Shown piece after piece: positions 32,988-45,045 of a stretch of DNA of 64,000 bases; the stretch's first letter is position 1, and each line of letters begins with the position of its first letter. The notes below the pieces were generated by a model that was not told the origin of the DNA, did no database searches, and was given only the letters and a program-made list of their open reading frames with translations. The DNA comes from Salvia splendens (lineage: Eukaryota; Streptophyta; Magnoliopsida; Lamiales; Lamiaceae): the NCBI RefSeq assembly GCF_004379255.2, contig NC_056040.1, positions 27,308,852-27,372,851 of the forward strand, read 5' to 3'. Made by a program: the position numbers and the translations under genes.

Positions 32988-35384
32988 TTACCCTCCTCCG
33001 TTGGGATTCCGAGGCGTGTCCTTTTGGACTTCGTAAAGGGTTATACTACCACCACTTTCTGTCGGGCTCAGTTCTTGAGTGACGAGAGGTTGCAGGATCT
33101 CAATGACCTGACTCATGAGGGGCCTTCCTTTCGGGTTCTGGCTGAGACATTGGTATGCTAGATTCGCCACTTTCATGAGAATCTTGGTGGAGTATTGCCC
33201 CTCGATTCTAGGATCCAGTATTCTTGAAAGCTTCTTACTGTGGTTGAGGAGCGGGCGAGCCCACTCCACAAGATTATGCTCTCGGCTTGGCCTGCTCTTG
33301 TCCATTGCGCGTCTTCCTATAAGCATCTCGAGCAGAACAACTCCAAACCCATAGATATCACTTCTTGCTGTCAAATGTCCTAACAATGTATAAATGGATG
33401 ATCATTAAGTCACTAATCATAAGATTTAGTTGAGCCACAACTCGTCTTAAGATTTATATCAAAGAGCAATCTGTGCGCGAAAGGTACCATCAGACTCACC
33501 GGTCATGACATACTCAGGAGCAGCGTAACCGTATGTGCCCATAACCCGTGTTGAGACATGAGTTTGATCTCCCGTTGGCCCAACCCTTGCCAGCCCGAAA
33601 TCAGAAAGCTTTGCATTGAAATCCTGTGTTTGTTATAAACTTTCAGCCATCGAACAATTGATGGTGATGACAAAGTTTTGCATAACCAGTAGACATTGCA
33701 AAAACTATGGGATTCACCACTAAAATTCCATCCAAATATGTAACTCATTTGTACTTAGTAAACACATGATACTAACCTCATCTAACAAGATGTTTGAAGT
33801 TTTGAAATCCCTGTAAATGATAGGTTTTTCAGCACCATGAAGAAAATCAAGGCCTCTTGCAGTATCCAAAGCAATTTTTAGTCTTCTATGCCATGTTAAC
33901 GTGGCTCGAACCCCTACAGACCAAAACAACAGAAACACTATAAGTATACTCAATCATAGAACTACGCTAAACCAGGTGATTGGTACACGAGTAAATGAGC
34001 ATAAGAAAGCAAGACACTCTCGGCTGAAACAATTTTCCAATAATACCACTTACTGAAGAAAAGGTGTTTCTCGAGGCTCCCGGATGCCATATATTCGTAG
34101 ACCAAAAGCCTATGGTCATCCTCACAGCTGTAGCCAATAAGTTTCACCAGATTAGGATGTCGGAGTTGGCCTAAATAGTTTACTTCTGCCTGCAAACGAA
34201 AACCTCAACATTCAGTGATAACTAGATTTTGATAAATTAATTTGAAAAGAGTTTCAGTGAACAGATTTTTAAAATTTGAGGCAGCAAACTGTCTTTCAGC
34301 TATGCAACTCCAACTCAACAAACTAGAATAATTCAAGCAACATGTCTTTCAATTAGAAGGATGAAGGTGGCACAATGCTATCATAACAGCGCACTTGTGT
34401 GTATCTGAACGAAATACGTAACAACAGATAAAGAAGTTGAAAACAGTTCCAAATTCTGTTTTGATAAATTCCATCAATTGCTGAGCATAAAGATAATCTT
34501 GCCCGAGAAAAAACCCACCAGCCATTCTCGGTCGCCCTGTAGACTTTCAGGATCAAGCACTTTAACAGCAATCTGAGTCGTCTTGTATCCAGGCCTCACA
34601 CTCTCGTCTATAACTCCTTTGTAGACAATACCAAATCCACCCTCACCGAGAACCTGATCTGGCCTGAAATGCTTTGTGGCCAGCTTCATCTCCTCGTACG
34701 TGAAGATATCAAGATCTCCATTGCCAGGGCTTAGACGCAGATCCTTTACATTTTTAGGGATGATCACAAAAGTGTTTGAACTCAAAGAGCCCAATTTCAC
34801 CGGAGATTTGGAGCCACCATTGCTACCTATAAACGATTACAGAACAAGTCCACACGGCCATCATAAAACCATACTTGTATATATATGAATCAGCAGTTGG
34901 GGATACATGATTACATAACAAGAAAATGCATTTACTCAATTCACTTGCCATAAATAAAATATCAAACAAGTCAAGAAAACTGCTTTTTCTATAGCAAACC
35001 ATTTGCAGTTATTGATGTTTCTATGCCCATTTTCTTGTATTAGCGTTGAATACACAAAGCTATCCTTGCAAGAAGCAGGTTAAGTAAGATGCAATGCAAT
35101 GTTACCAATACCAAAAATGCAATCTTTAATTCAAACCAAAGCAAAACTTGAGCCTAATTAATACACAAAACTGTTGCCAAAAAGAGAATGCAAACTTCAT
35201 TCAAGACACACAAACAGAGGCGATGATAAGAAAGAATCTCAACTCAAATCAAAGGCCATAACTTTACAAACAACAAATATGAGAAAGAATGCAAGTGTGT
35301 TAAAACCGTACCGGGTTTTCCACAAGAAGAATTGCTCTCTCTCTGCTGATGTTCTTCTCCTTCAACACTGAGACAAGAACCCAT
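32988..35384 (-). CDS. Receptor-like cytoplasmic kinase, RLCK-VII (PBL17-like), 6 exons
   Basis: Exons 35384-35312, 34826-34519, 34189-34054, 33913-33777, 33623-33500, 33379-32988 join in phase through GT-AG introns to 389 aa. The N-terminus MGSCLS has Gly2 and Cys4, signals for myristoylation and palmitoylation that would tether the kinase to the plasma membrane. The kinase domain has [11 protein letters not shown] (85-95), Lys113, the RD catalytic loop YRDFKTSN with Asp208, DFG at 226-228 and [17 protein letters not shown] in the activation segment. All key residues are present, so it should be active. RLCK-VII kinases relay signals from receptor complexes in immunity and development; the [20 protein letters not shown] context is closest, from memory, to PBL17. 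A start in exon 1 is chosen because of the lipidation motif. Confidence 0.94.
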
Positions 35385-36053
35385 TTTTCTAATCACGCTT
35401 TCACCAAATTTGCATTTGGATTTCAATGGTTTAAGACAAGACAGACTAATAGCCAAGATTCGATTTTTATGCAGTGGGTTTGGGTTTTCACTCAATTTCC
35501 AGCACAGGCAGATGGGAAAGTTCCCCGGAATCTGTTATGGGTCGCCGGAATATACTCGATTTCGGAATGTGATGAAATGAAATCTAAGTGCAAGAGTGAG
35601 TGAGACAGAGATGTAGGAAGTGCACTATGATCGTAACTTGTTTTGCTTATAATGTCAAGGGAATAATTTAAAAGTCGGTCAAAAATAATGAAAATAAATT
35701 GTCGATATTTCAAATATGATTGGAATAGCAGAAAATTCCAAATAGATGATGATATGGCACCCCAATTAGATGACTGAAATAACCCTCTGCCATTGGCCCA
35801 TTGGAAGTTGAAACTTGAAACCATTGTAAATTTCCGACTACGAAACCACACTTTTTTGTAATTGCATTTTATACGTGCTGATTTGTAGTACTCTTTACCT
35901 TCCATTCCTATACAATAGAGATATTTCTTTTTAACATGAAATTTAAGAAAAACTATTTTAAATAAAAAAAACAAAGTAAAAAGAAAAAAAATAGAGAAAA
36001 TAAAAAGAGAAGAAATGTATTATTTTTTCTAAAAAAAGAAAATGGCTCAGCAG
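35385..36053. other. 5' flank of the RLCK gene
   Basis: Leader and promoter region, AT-rich. No clear TATA box could be assigned with confidence. Confidence 0.4.
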
Positions 36054-36768
36054 CAATGTTTTAAAAACTGGACCGGCAAGCGAACCGGGGTCGTTACTGG
36101 TTCACTGGTTCAACCGGTTCACTGGTCGAACCATTGGTTGAACCAGAATACTGTTTATATATATTTATTTATTTATTTAGTAGTAAATAATAAAATTTAA
36201 TTAAATGTTTTATCAATAAATATTATAGTATTATACATTTAATAGTATTATTATAGAAAACAAGTCTTGTACTAGTATATTAGAATATTTAATGACGTTA
36301 AGATTAAATACAATAATAAATTATAATACACAATATTAAAAACTAGTATTAAACTCTATGTATAATTATAAACTCATATATTATAAAATATTAGTGATTG
36401 TAAAAGTATAATTAAAATATAAGAAATATATTATAATTAACAATTTCTTAAAAGAATATAAAATTAAAATGAATTATTAGTTTCGGTGGAAAAAGAATTC
36501 CAGATTTAATGTATAAGGATAATTAATGTTCATAATATTTCAAAACGACCATGTGGTAGAGTGGTAAAGGAGTAGGTATTTAGAGATGATGCCATGTGTT
36601 CAAGTCCTAGCAACTTCAAATCTCAAAAAAATATTTTGAAAAAGTGAAAAACCGGTTTCCAGTTCACGGTCGGACCGGCCGGTTCCACCGGTTCGCGGCG
36701 ATTCAATGTGCTAGTAGTTTTTAGGGGTGCATCGGACAAGCCGGTCCGGTCCGGTTTTTAAAACACTG
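36054..36768. mobile_element. hAT-type element with ACCGGTT termini, 715 bp
   Basis: CAATGTTTTAAAAACTGGACCGG at the start and CCGGTCCGGTTTTTAAAACACTG at the end are a long TIR. Flanks CTCAGCAG and CCCAGCAG are an 8 bp target duplication with one change. Subterminal ACCGGTT/AACCGGT/GGTTGAACC motifs are dense; the core is AT-rich and includes a tRNA-like segment. Confidence 0.88.
36551..36610 (+). other. tRNA-like segment with A and B boxes inside the hAT element
   Basis: TGGTAGAGTGGTAAAGG resembles a Pol III A box and GTGTTCAAGTCC (36596-36607) a B box, about 40 bp apart as in tRNA genes. No intact cloverleaf was established. It could be a captured tRNA or SINE head. Confidence 0.5.
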
Positions 36769-36892
36769 CCCAGCAGCATAAGAAATAATGAACAATCGAA
36801 TTTGTTTTTGCTATTCTTGATAATCTTTCTGCACACTTTTTACTTTCCAATCATGGAACAACTTAATTCATATTTTCCTAAACAATGATGTA

Positions 36893-37111
36893 CTTCCTCC
36901 GTCCTATTATAATTAATTGTCTATTCTTTTTTAGGCCTCGCACTATAAGTGAGACAATGTTCTTTTAAAGGAAAAAAACATTACTCGATCTATCTCTTAC
37001 TTTATATCTTCTCTTCTACTTTTTTTCTTTATTTTTTTCTCACTTCTATTTTATTTTCTCTTTATTTAACCATTAAATACAAATTGCCACATGTAAAAGG
37101 AGCGAGAGAGG
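36893..37111. mobile_element. Stowaway MITE
   Basis: CTTCCTCCGTCCTATTATAATTAATTG at the left and a diverged GGAGCGAGAGAG at the right, TA flanks. Confidence 0.65.
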
Positions 37112-38083
37112 TAGTATATATGAGTCATGTACTAATACGCATCATCATACCATAATGATAGCCCCCTTTCAAAGTAAATCTTAGTATTTGTGTCAATTTT
37201 AGTTTGATGAGTATACAATTTTGTACTGTAGTTTGCTACTAAAGACATGCTTAACTGTAATACAACTATTTTTTTCATTTGAGGTAAATACATGTGTTTA
37301 GTTTGATAATTTAGCGTAACAACTAACAATAAAATAAAACTAAAAGGATTGTATATTGAAATGAATGTTACACTAAAACATTAACAAAAAGTTTATCACG
37401 CTAACCTGTGTCTTTAGTGATACCATATATATTGCTTAGTTCGTGTTGACAATGTGTGGTATTTATTATAGCCATCTATGTTTTGCGACAATAAAATTTA
37501 CTTGAATAATTAGCTATGCCTAATTATTTAACAAATGAAAATGATTAAAAAATTATACTCCATTCGACTCAGGTTAATCAATTTGTATTCCTTTTCGAGA
37601 CGTCTCGGGCAAACAAGTCATTCTTCTTTCTAAAAAAATAAAAAAAAATAATTTCTCTTATATTTTATTTTGTTCACTTATTCTATTATATTTTCATTCA
37701 ATTAATTAAACATCACCTTTTGAAATTACGTGTTAAAATAATACCTCAATTAGTTCATGAGAAAGGGATAATTATGTTACTAAACCAGTGCATATATTTT
37801 CGAATAAATATAAAGGCATTACATTTTTAACATTAGAATTTGAAGTAGAAACTACCTTGGATCAATTAGACAGTTGTTGAACAACAGAAATTTTGAGAAG
37901 GAAAAAGGATAAAATTGTAATTTGAGTGGCAATACTGAGGAAGACTTGTGTTTTTAAAGTGAGTGGATCCAAAGTTGACCGGGTCGATTACGCGCTTTCC
38001 ATCTGTACTACACAGTTTTACGCTTACTAGTAATCTATTTGACTTTTTGACAATTTTAGTACTCATATAATAATTAAATACTA
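37112..38083. other. AT-rich intergenic DNA
   Basis: No gene recognised; one possible lone Stowaway end near 37559 (CTCCATTCGACTCAGG). Confidence 0.45.
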
Positions 38084-38325
38084 CTCCCTGTTCTAGAGTA
38101 GTGCAAACATTTCTTTTCAGCTCGGAGATTAAGAATATAATGTATAATATATTAAATAAAAAGATAATAAAGTAAGAGAGATGAAAAAGTAGAGAGAATA
38201 AAGTAAGAGAGATGGAAAGTAGGTGAAAATAAATGTGTTGACTTTTACTAAAAAGAGAAATGACTCCATTACTATGGAACGTACCAAAATGGCAAAATGA
38301 CTCCGCTACTATATAACGGAAGGAG
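38084..38325. mobile_element. Stowaway MITE, 242 bp
   Basis: CTCCCTGTTCTAGAGTAG at the left, CTACTATATAACGGAAGGAG at the right, TA flanks. Confidence 0.78.
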
Positions 38326-38447
38326 TACTGTCCGTATAACCATCCCATGTACAAATGCTCCTTCGTCCTCTTAAAATAGCTACCCTTTTAAATTAATACT
38401 ATTAGTATTTCTATTTTGTTCAGTCAGATACTCCCCGGTCCTTAATA

Positions 38448-38647
38448 CTCCTTCCGTCCCAAGAAAGATGGCCATTTTCTTGGACGACACGAGATTTTAT
38501 GCAATTTTATTTTATATGTTAAATAAAGAGAATAAACTAAGAAAGAGAGAATAAAGTGGAGATAAATATGTCTCTATTTTTAGTAATGAGTAATCTTAGT
38601 TGGAAACCAAAAAGGAAAGTGGATCATCTTCAATGAGACACGAGGAG
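38448..38647. mobile_element. Stowaway MITE, 200 bp
   Basis: CTCCTTCCGTCCCAAGAAAGATGG at the left and a diverged GATCATCTTCAATGAGAC...GAGGAG at the right, TA flanks. Confidence 0.75.
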
Positions 38648-38822
38648 TATTATGCAATTTAATTTAAGAAGCTTTTGATATATAACCCAAATATAATTTT
38701 TGAACTTCATCATCTATTACTAATACTGTTGATCACACAATTCACTAACACTATTTTTTCTATTTTAACTCTCTTACTTTACTAATTGCATATTAGAATT
38801 AGTGACATTTTATAATGTATTG

Positions 38823-39193
38823 CTCCCTCCATTCCTGAAAAGTATAAACTCTTTCATTTTTAGTCTGTCCTTGAAAAGTATGAACATTCTAATTTGGAGT
38901 TGGATCCCCTGCTGTGCTCCAACCACAACCGGGGCTGTTGTGCCTCACCCACCACCTTTATTTTAATATTGATTTATTTTTTTAAAATAATTTTTTATTA
39001 ATAAAATATATGTTTGTGTGTGCACAACAAGGGATCCAACTCCTAATTTTGGAAACTCTCTTTTCTCTAATGAGGTGAGACCTATCATTCACTAACAATA
39101 CTCAAAAAACTTTCTTTATCTATCTTACTTTACCAATTATGCATTAAAGTTTGTGCCAAATCAAATGTTCATATTCTTTGGGGACAGTGGGAG
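38823..39193. mobile_element. Stowaway MITE carrying a nested 148 bp element
   Basis: CTCCCTCCATTCCTGAAAAGTA at the left and CATATTCTTTGGGGACAGTGGGAG at the right. The left arm is interrupted at 38896. Confidence 0.72.
38896..39043. mobile_element. Nested 148 bp MITE with GGAGTTGGATCCC termini
   Basis: GGAGTTGGATCCC is perfectly inverted at the end, flanked by TAATTT on both sides (38890-38895 and 39044-39049). The superfamily is not assigned; a 6 bp duplication is not standard for the common families. Confidence 0.72.
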
Positions 39194-41448
39194 TATTTTT
39201 TTTAGATGAACATAGTAAGATTATTCACTCCGTCCATTATTTACAGAAACATTTTGATTGAATATTGATTTTAAAAATTATTTAATTTTGCAAAAGGAAT
39301 TGAAAGAAAAATGTTTGCAAAATATGAATTTAGTTATTAAAAATAGAAAAAATTAAATGAATTTTTATTATGAGTCTAAAATTCTCTAATCAAGTTGTCA
39401 AATGTACTGTGAATGAGAATGAGTGAGCAAGTCAAATCTTGAATGGTGTTACTCATGATTAATATATCTATTATCAATCTTAAATAGTGCTAATAATAGT
39501 TAGGAGTTATACATAAATTATCAAGATGTAAATAGTATTTTCCCAGTTCTATTTTAGTTAGAGCATTTCTTTATAGTATGAAGATTAAAAAATAAATATT
39601 TAGAGGTTAACGGGAGAGATAATTAACTAGGAAATAAAGTAAGACAAAGGAAGAAATTGTAAACTATAAGAGAGAATAAATGTGTTTTTTTCTAAAAAAG
39701 AACGACTCAATTATCTTTGGATGATCTAAAAAGAAATACGACTCAAGTACCGTGAGACAGAGAACGTATTTTTTATTGAATACTCCCATGTCCCATCATA
39801 AGCGACTCGTATTTTCTTTTGGGACGTCCCACCTAAAATGAGACATTTCTTTTTTTTTAGCAAAATATAACATCATTACTCTCTCTTACTTATACTCTTC
39901 CCGCTCATTTATTTTATTTTCTCTTCTATTTTTATTTTCTTTACTTAATTCTCTAAACATTAAAAGAAATTGTTTTTTTGACATTATGGCATTACGATAA
40001 TGGAGGTTAAATAGTAATATTGCATTATATTTTATTTTTAATTAAATTTATATTTTATGTACCTTTTTGTCACTACAAAAATCGAAAATTTGTATAAGGT
40101 AGTGGTACTATGCTCTTAAATAAGAAGACTATTTATTTGGGGATATAACTTTGGGCCATCATTTATGTGTTGTTGGGCTCTGTAATATATTTAATTTTAT
40201 CATATAATAAAAACCTAAATGCTAAAGCAATTCAAACCCAACTCAATTTCAATTTTGAAAATTTATACTCTTTCCATGCTGAATCTTGAGTCTTCTCAAA
40301 TCTAAGCACCGACTTCATCCTCATTATTGATAATAAACAGATACCCCTTGTATTCTCCGTTACACAAATATCAAACATATCTTGTAACCAACATATCTAA
40401 TTAGAAATAATATAATAACAATTTCGTATCTATTATGTAATTAGAAATAATATCATAACAATTTTTTATCTATATGCATATGCATCTCTGTTCAGTTTAT
40501 TATTCTGTGATAGTTCAAGCCTGGTATCTGCCCGGGATTCCTCTACGACCCGAAGGTCCCTCTGTAATTGGACCCATAGGTCCCTCTGTATTGGAGTCAT
40601 AGGTCTCGGTCCCTCTGTATTGGACTCATAGGTACCTCTAAAATTTCAGATCCAGTTTATAGATCCTCTTTAATCACATGATTCATGTACTTTTAATACC
40701 ATATATGAGCATGTCAATTCTATCTACTGCATATCCATATTAAATTTTGTCAAATAATTTCAATACGATATATAAACATATTCCTTACACAAATTAAATA
40801 TTCATGTCATATTCCACCACCATATAAACCAAATATTCATTGCAATTTATCACATTAAAAATCAACCACTCCTCACACTCACCAGATGGCCAACTGATAA
40901 TCTAGTTGGATTCCTGATTATGTCTCCTGTTCTATAGCTCTCAGTCTAAAAGGTAAAAATATGGGTGAAAATTCTCTCCTAAATCTCAACCTTCTCGTAT
41001 TTATCTCTAAAGGTTCCTCTCTTTGACTCTCCCTCTCCTAATTTACAGCTCTGATTCCTAATCTATTCTCTTTCCTTTTTTCTTTTATTTTGCTGCTCTC
41101 CCTCCTCCTTTTCTTCTATACAATATATTCCAATTTAGGGTCTAAGATCCTATATCAGCCGACTTAGAAAAATAATAGTATAAAATAAACATCACCGTTG
41201 CTGTTGACGTGGGAGTACAATAATTGTCCACCTAATACATTTGCAAATATTTTCTAGTCATATGAATTTATCTTTTTCTTTCTGATAACCACAATGCAAT
41301 ATTATACACATAAGTTTATGATCAATTGAGATTTTTTAATCTAATTAAAAATTAAAATGCATTATTAACCATTCATTTTTATTACATAAGTGATTAGAAT
41401 TTACCATATAAAAAATATTTTTAAATTAATTAATTATAAAATGGCAGA
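39194..41448. other. AT-rich intergenic DNA with MITE halves
   Basis: Lone or degenerate Stowaway ends occur near 39228, 39541-39770 and 39783. A short tandem repeat lies at 40553. The CT-rich stretch near 40980-41120 has no recognised function. No gene found. Confidence 0.45.
40553..40635. repeat. Short tandem repeat based on GGTCCCTCTGTATTGGA
   Basis: Three imperfect units (GGTCCCTCTGTA, TTGGACTCATA) in about 80 bp, with spacing varying from 26 to 33 bp. Confidence 0.75.
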
Positions 41449-41931
41449 ATGGTAATTTCATTCTTGTCTAGAATGTCATCCGACCCTTCGCTAACGCCTC
41501 ACCTCTTTCTCCTCCACAAAACCAACGATTTCTCCCATAGCCGCTGCCGCAGCGGCTGCAGGCGGCCGATTGTCAAGCAATCGAGACTTTATCTCGTGAA
41601 ATCCTCATCAAGCCTGCAGGAGGAGATCAAGGTTCCTCAAATTGGATCAATCCCCAAATTGGCGCCGGCGGTGCAAATCCCCAAATTGGATCAATCCCCA
41701 ACTCTGAGGTTTCCGTCGAAGATTTTCCGTTCTGTGTCGCCGGAGGCTAAGGATCTGTTGAGGAAGATGATCTGTCGAGATCCTTCTAGAAGGCTCTCCG
41801 CCGAGCAAGTTTTGAGTCAATATTCTTCTCTCTCTACATTCCGTACATAATTTCGTATAATCTGAGACTGATTTTCATTTTGATTGCTAATTCCAGTGCA
41901 TCCGTGGATCGTAAACGGAGGAGAGATGTGA
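41449..41931 (+). pseudogene. Protein kinase C-terminal tail fragment
   Basis: From about residue 85 the frame reads [23 protein letters not shown], then [14 protein letters not shown], the conserved last subdomain of CDPK/PEPC-kinase-related kinases. An intron (41816-41896, GT-AG) leads to HPWIVNGGEM and a stop at 41929-41931. The N-terminal 80 residues are not kinase and include a small internal repeat ([13 protein letters not shown]). There is no ATP site or catalytic loop, so it cannot be a kinase. It may be a duplicated 3' gene end fused to random upstream sequence. The retained intron argues against retroposition. Confidence 0.65.
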
Positions 41932-42309
41932 GATTTGAGCTGTACATAGAGACGGTGGTCGCAGAAACAGATGAATAATGTAGTAGATGAATCCCTCACC
42001 CTTTTCTTTTGATGAAAATGACATAGCACCACTTTGTTTTGGAGGAGTTGTGGCTTTCGATCATCTTTTGTGTTTTGGTGAGAGATTTGTGCCAAATTAT
42101 GAATAAAGTTTGCACATTTATCTGATTTAGGTGTCGAGTGTATTGTTTTTGTAATCTGAAAGAGGTAATGTTCAATACTCATGGACTGGAGAATCAAGCT
42201 TAATCATAATGCACTATAAATATTTGGTGATATTCCCCAGTTGGAAATTAGTTGCTAAGAGTTAGATTCAAGATTTAGATATCTCCATTTTTTTATTATC
42301 AACTAGCAC

Positions 42310-42540
42310 GTATAATGTCAACTACATATAATCTATGTTAACTACATATACAATTCATATCAATTACACATATATAATGTCAACTACATATACAATTCAT
42401 GTCAACTACACACATATAATGTCAACTATGTGTACAATTCATGTCAACTACATATACAATTCATGTCAACTACACACATATAATGTCAACTATGTGTACA
42501 ATTCATGTCAACTATACACATATAATGTCAACTATAAGTT
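42310..42540. repeat. GTCAACTA minisatellite, unit about 42 bp
   Basis: Alternating blocks ATAATGTCAACTA and ACAATTCATGTCAACTA with ACACACAT or CATATAC linkers, at least five units. Inverted TAGTTGAC occurs beyond the array near 42583. The open frame across it is a by-product of the unit length being divisible by three. Confidence 0.85.
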
Positions 42541-44214
42541 GTTGACATTTGATGTGCATGCTATTGACGATAATACCCCTAGTTGACATAATCTACTTGC
42601 AGTTAACATTTCGAAAATGTTGTGGATGAGTGACTGAAAATGCATCTCAATTCTCAATTAAGCTAAAAAATCTCAACCTAAGAGGACTCTATATACATAT
42701 ATCTATTTAATTAATACGTGTAACTCTCTAAATACATGCATATATCATATACTCCTATTTATAAAAGTAATAAGTACATACATAAATATTAATTTTATGT
42801 GCACGTGCACACGTTAATATATATTCACACACCTTTAAATTAACCATTTAATATTTGATAATAATTTTCATTATGCATAATATAATTTTTAAAACTCTCT
42901 ACAAATAAAACTATATATATAGTCATCATAACACTACCATCAATATGATTATAGTACAAATGGCAATATGATATTTATGATATAAGATATCATATTCCGG
43001 GTTAGGGATGTTACAACATAAATGCAGATTCAATTAGTGGTGGAGCACCTATTTAAAAGTGTTTCAAAACTTCTTTACGAAGCTAGTTTTTCTGCATTTT
43101 ATTAGACTATTATATTTTAAATAGTTTTTGCCTTTTTATCAACCAATAGAAAAGTTTCCCACCAAAATGGCATCTCGTAAAATTTCACACAACTCTTCCT
43201 TTATATTGGTATAGATGACGTCGCGTTCGAGTGTGGTGACCTTCATGAACCCTTCCACGTTGAGCTTCCCCAATCTCTTGATGTAGATAGGTCACCCCCT
43301 CGTATTTATGTTGTGGTACATGTGGGGTAATATCGCTTCACTTCGCAAATCTACTTATAATCGAACTCCTCCTGAACATACGTACATAAGCACTTATATC
43401 CAACATGATACAACAAACAACTCTGTTCTGCGGAATATCATAAATTGGATTTTAGAAAATTTCAAGGTGAATTTACCTTGCCGATAGAGACGTTAGTGAG
43501 ATTTTGACTCCAACCAAGTGTCTCAGGCAGCATTCCTCATCAATTTTTACACTGACGCTATCATTGTATGCATCCTTAATTTATCTTGTTCATTCTCGAA
43601 TAATTGATCACTCATTATCCATTTCTCTTGGTTCTATACTGTTCATGTCCAATTGTTTCCGTCGACGTTTACACTAAAAATATGCAACAATTGTTAATAG
43701 TGGTTTGAACCCTCCTATATCAAAATCCTAAATCCGCTACTGGTTGAATCCAACTAGTAGAATGATGCAAGTGCTCGTTTACAAAAAGAAGATTTGTATG
43801 AAAGAAAATTCTTGATTTATAGGAGTACTCATAGGATCTTTTTAATCTGATGGTTACCTATCTAATTGTGTTTTAGAATAGATTAAATTTTGTGAATTAA
43901 TGAATTTTTAAAAATTATCTTATGAAATTCTTCAATATAATCTAATCCCTAGATCAGTAAAGCAAGTTAAGCTTACTTATAAATAAAACAAATCATTTAT
44001 AAGAATCCTTAGGCCATGCTTGAGCTTGATACGATGGAATGAATATTTTACTCAATTTCCTCCTTCATTCGATCATACTACTAAGCAAGTCAATAAAATG
44101 AAAGTAGGAATTACATTCTATTTTATCATACCAAGCATGATATTAGTATCTAGCTTAATTAAATCGTATCGGAAGATTAAGCTTGTCTGATTTGATAATT
44201 ATTACTCCTTCCGT
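42541..44214. other. AT-rich intergenic DNA with a possible gene scrap
   Basis: On the minus strand at about 43206-43295 a short open stretch reads YIKRLGKLNVEGFMKVTTLE, which looks like real protein, but I do not recognise it. The rest is featureless. Confidence 0.3.
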
Positions 44215-44467
44215 ATTAAAAAAATAGAAACATTTGAAACGACACGAGTTTTAATGCACAATTAGTAAAGTAAATGAAAAGAATTAGTAAAGTAAGAGAG
44301 AGGAAAGGAAAAATGAGTAAAGTAAGAGTGATGAAGAAAAAAAGTAGTAAAAGTAGAGTTAGAGGATTGTGGGGTCCATGTCATAAAATAAAAAGATTCT
44401 AAAGTTTTTTATTTTTAAGGAACAGCTCATCATGAAAATAGTTGTTATTTTTAAAAAACAAAGGGAG
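44215..44467. mobile_element. Stowaway MITE, 253 bp
   Basis: CTCCTTCCGTATTAAAAAAATAG at the left, TTTTTAAAAAACAAAGGGAG at the right, TA flanks. Confidence 0.75.
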
Positions 44468-44687
44468 TAATAAAAAAGAGCAGGAATTGTAAATATCTTT
44501 GATAAGTAATTGTATTTGGTAATAATGAGTTTTATTATAATACTACATGTTTCAGTAAATATCCCAATAATATGTACTGCATGTTTTTTTGCATGGTGTC
44601 AATAAATATATCACTATCAAGTAAATACATACATGGCTAGCCTAGCCAATTAATGGAGTATTATATAGTTCATAGTTTTCCAAATTG

Positions 44688-44871
44688 TGTTGGGTTACAA
44701 ACCCATCCCACATCGGATGAGTGATGGAAGTTGGAAGGTGTATATAATTCCTGTCCAACCCCAATTAGTCAGAGGCCTTTTGGGAGTGACCCAAAAACAA
44801 ATCCGTGCGCCGTGCGGGCTTGACCCAAAGCGGACAATATCAAACTAATGTTGCAGTCGACGATCCTAACA
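44688..44871 (+). repeat. 5' LTR of the TRIM
   Basis: TGTTGGGTTACAAACCC to ...GATCCTAACA, with the CCCACATCGGATGAG palindrome-like motif. Confidence 0.93.
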
Positions 44872-44873
44872 AG

Positions 44874-44886
44874 TGGTATCAGAGCC
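44874..44886 (+). other. TRIM primer binding site
   Basis: TGGTATCAGAGCC, the standard initiator-Met tRNA complement, two bases after the LTR. Confidence 0.93.
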
Positions 44887-45034
44887 AGGTGGCTTTGGGT
44901 CGTGCCTGGATGAGCCCCGGTTAGGGTTGGGCCCTGAAGGACTCAAAGTTAGAGTCGGGCCCAGGATGGCCCAGGGGCCAGGGCTGGAACAACCCATGTT
45001 CGTGTCGACTGCGTTCCCGATGTGGTCTCGGTTT

Positions 45035-45045
45035 GAGGGGAGGTT
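45035..45045 (+). other. TRIM polypurine tract
   Basis: GAGGGGAGGTT directly before the 3' LTR. Confidence 0.85.

Noticed and set aside
36551..36610. Functional tRNA gene
   Set aside because: Box motifs are present but acceptor and anticodon stems could not be paired by eye, and it lies inside a transposon.
42335..42586. 83-codon ORF of HVNYTHIMST-type repeats
   Set aside because: By-product of a 42 bp tandem unit, which keeps any frame open.
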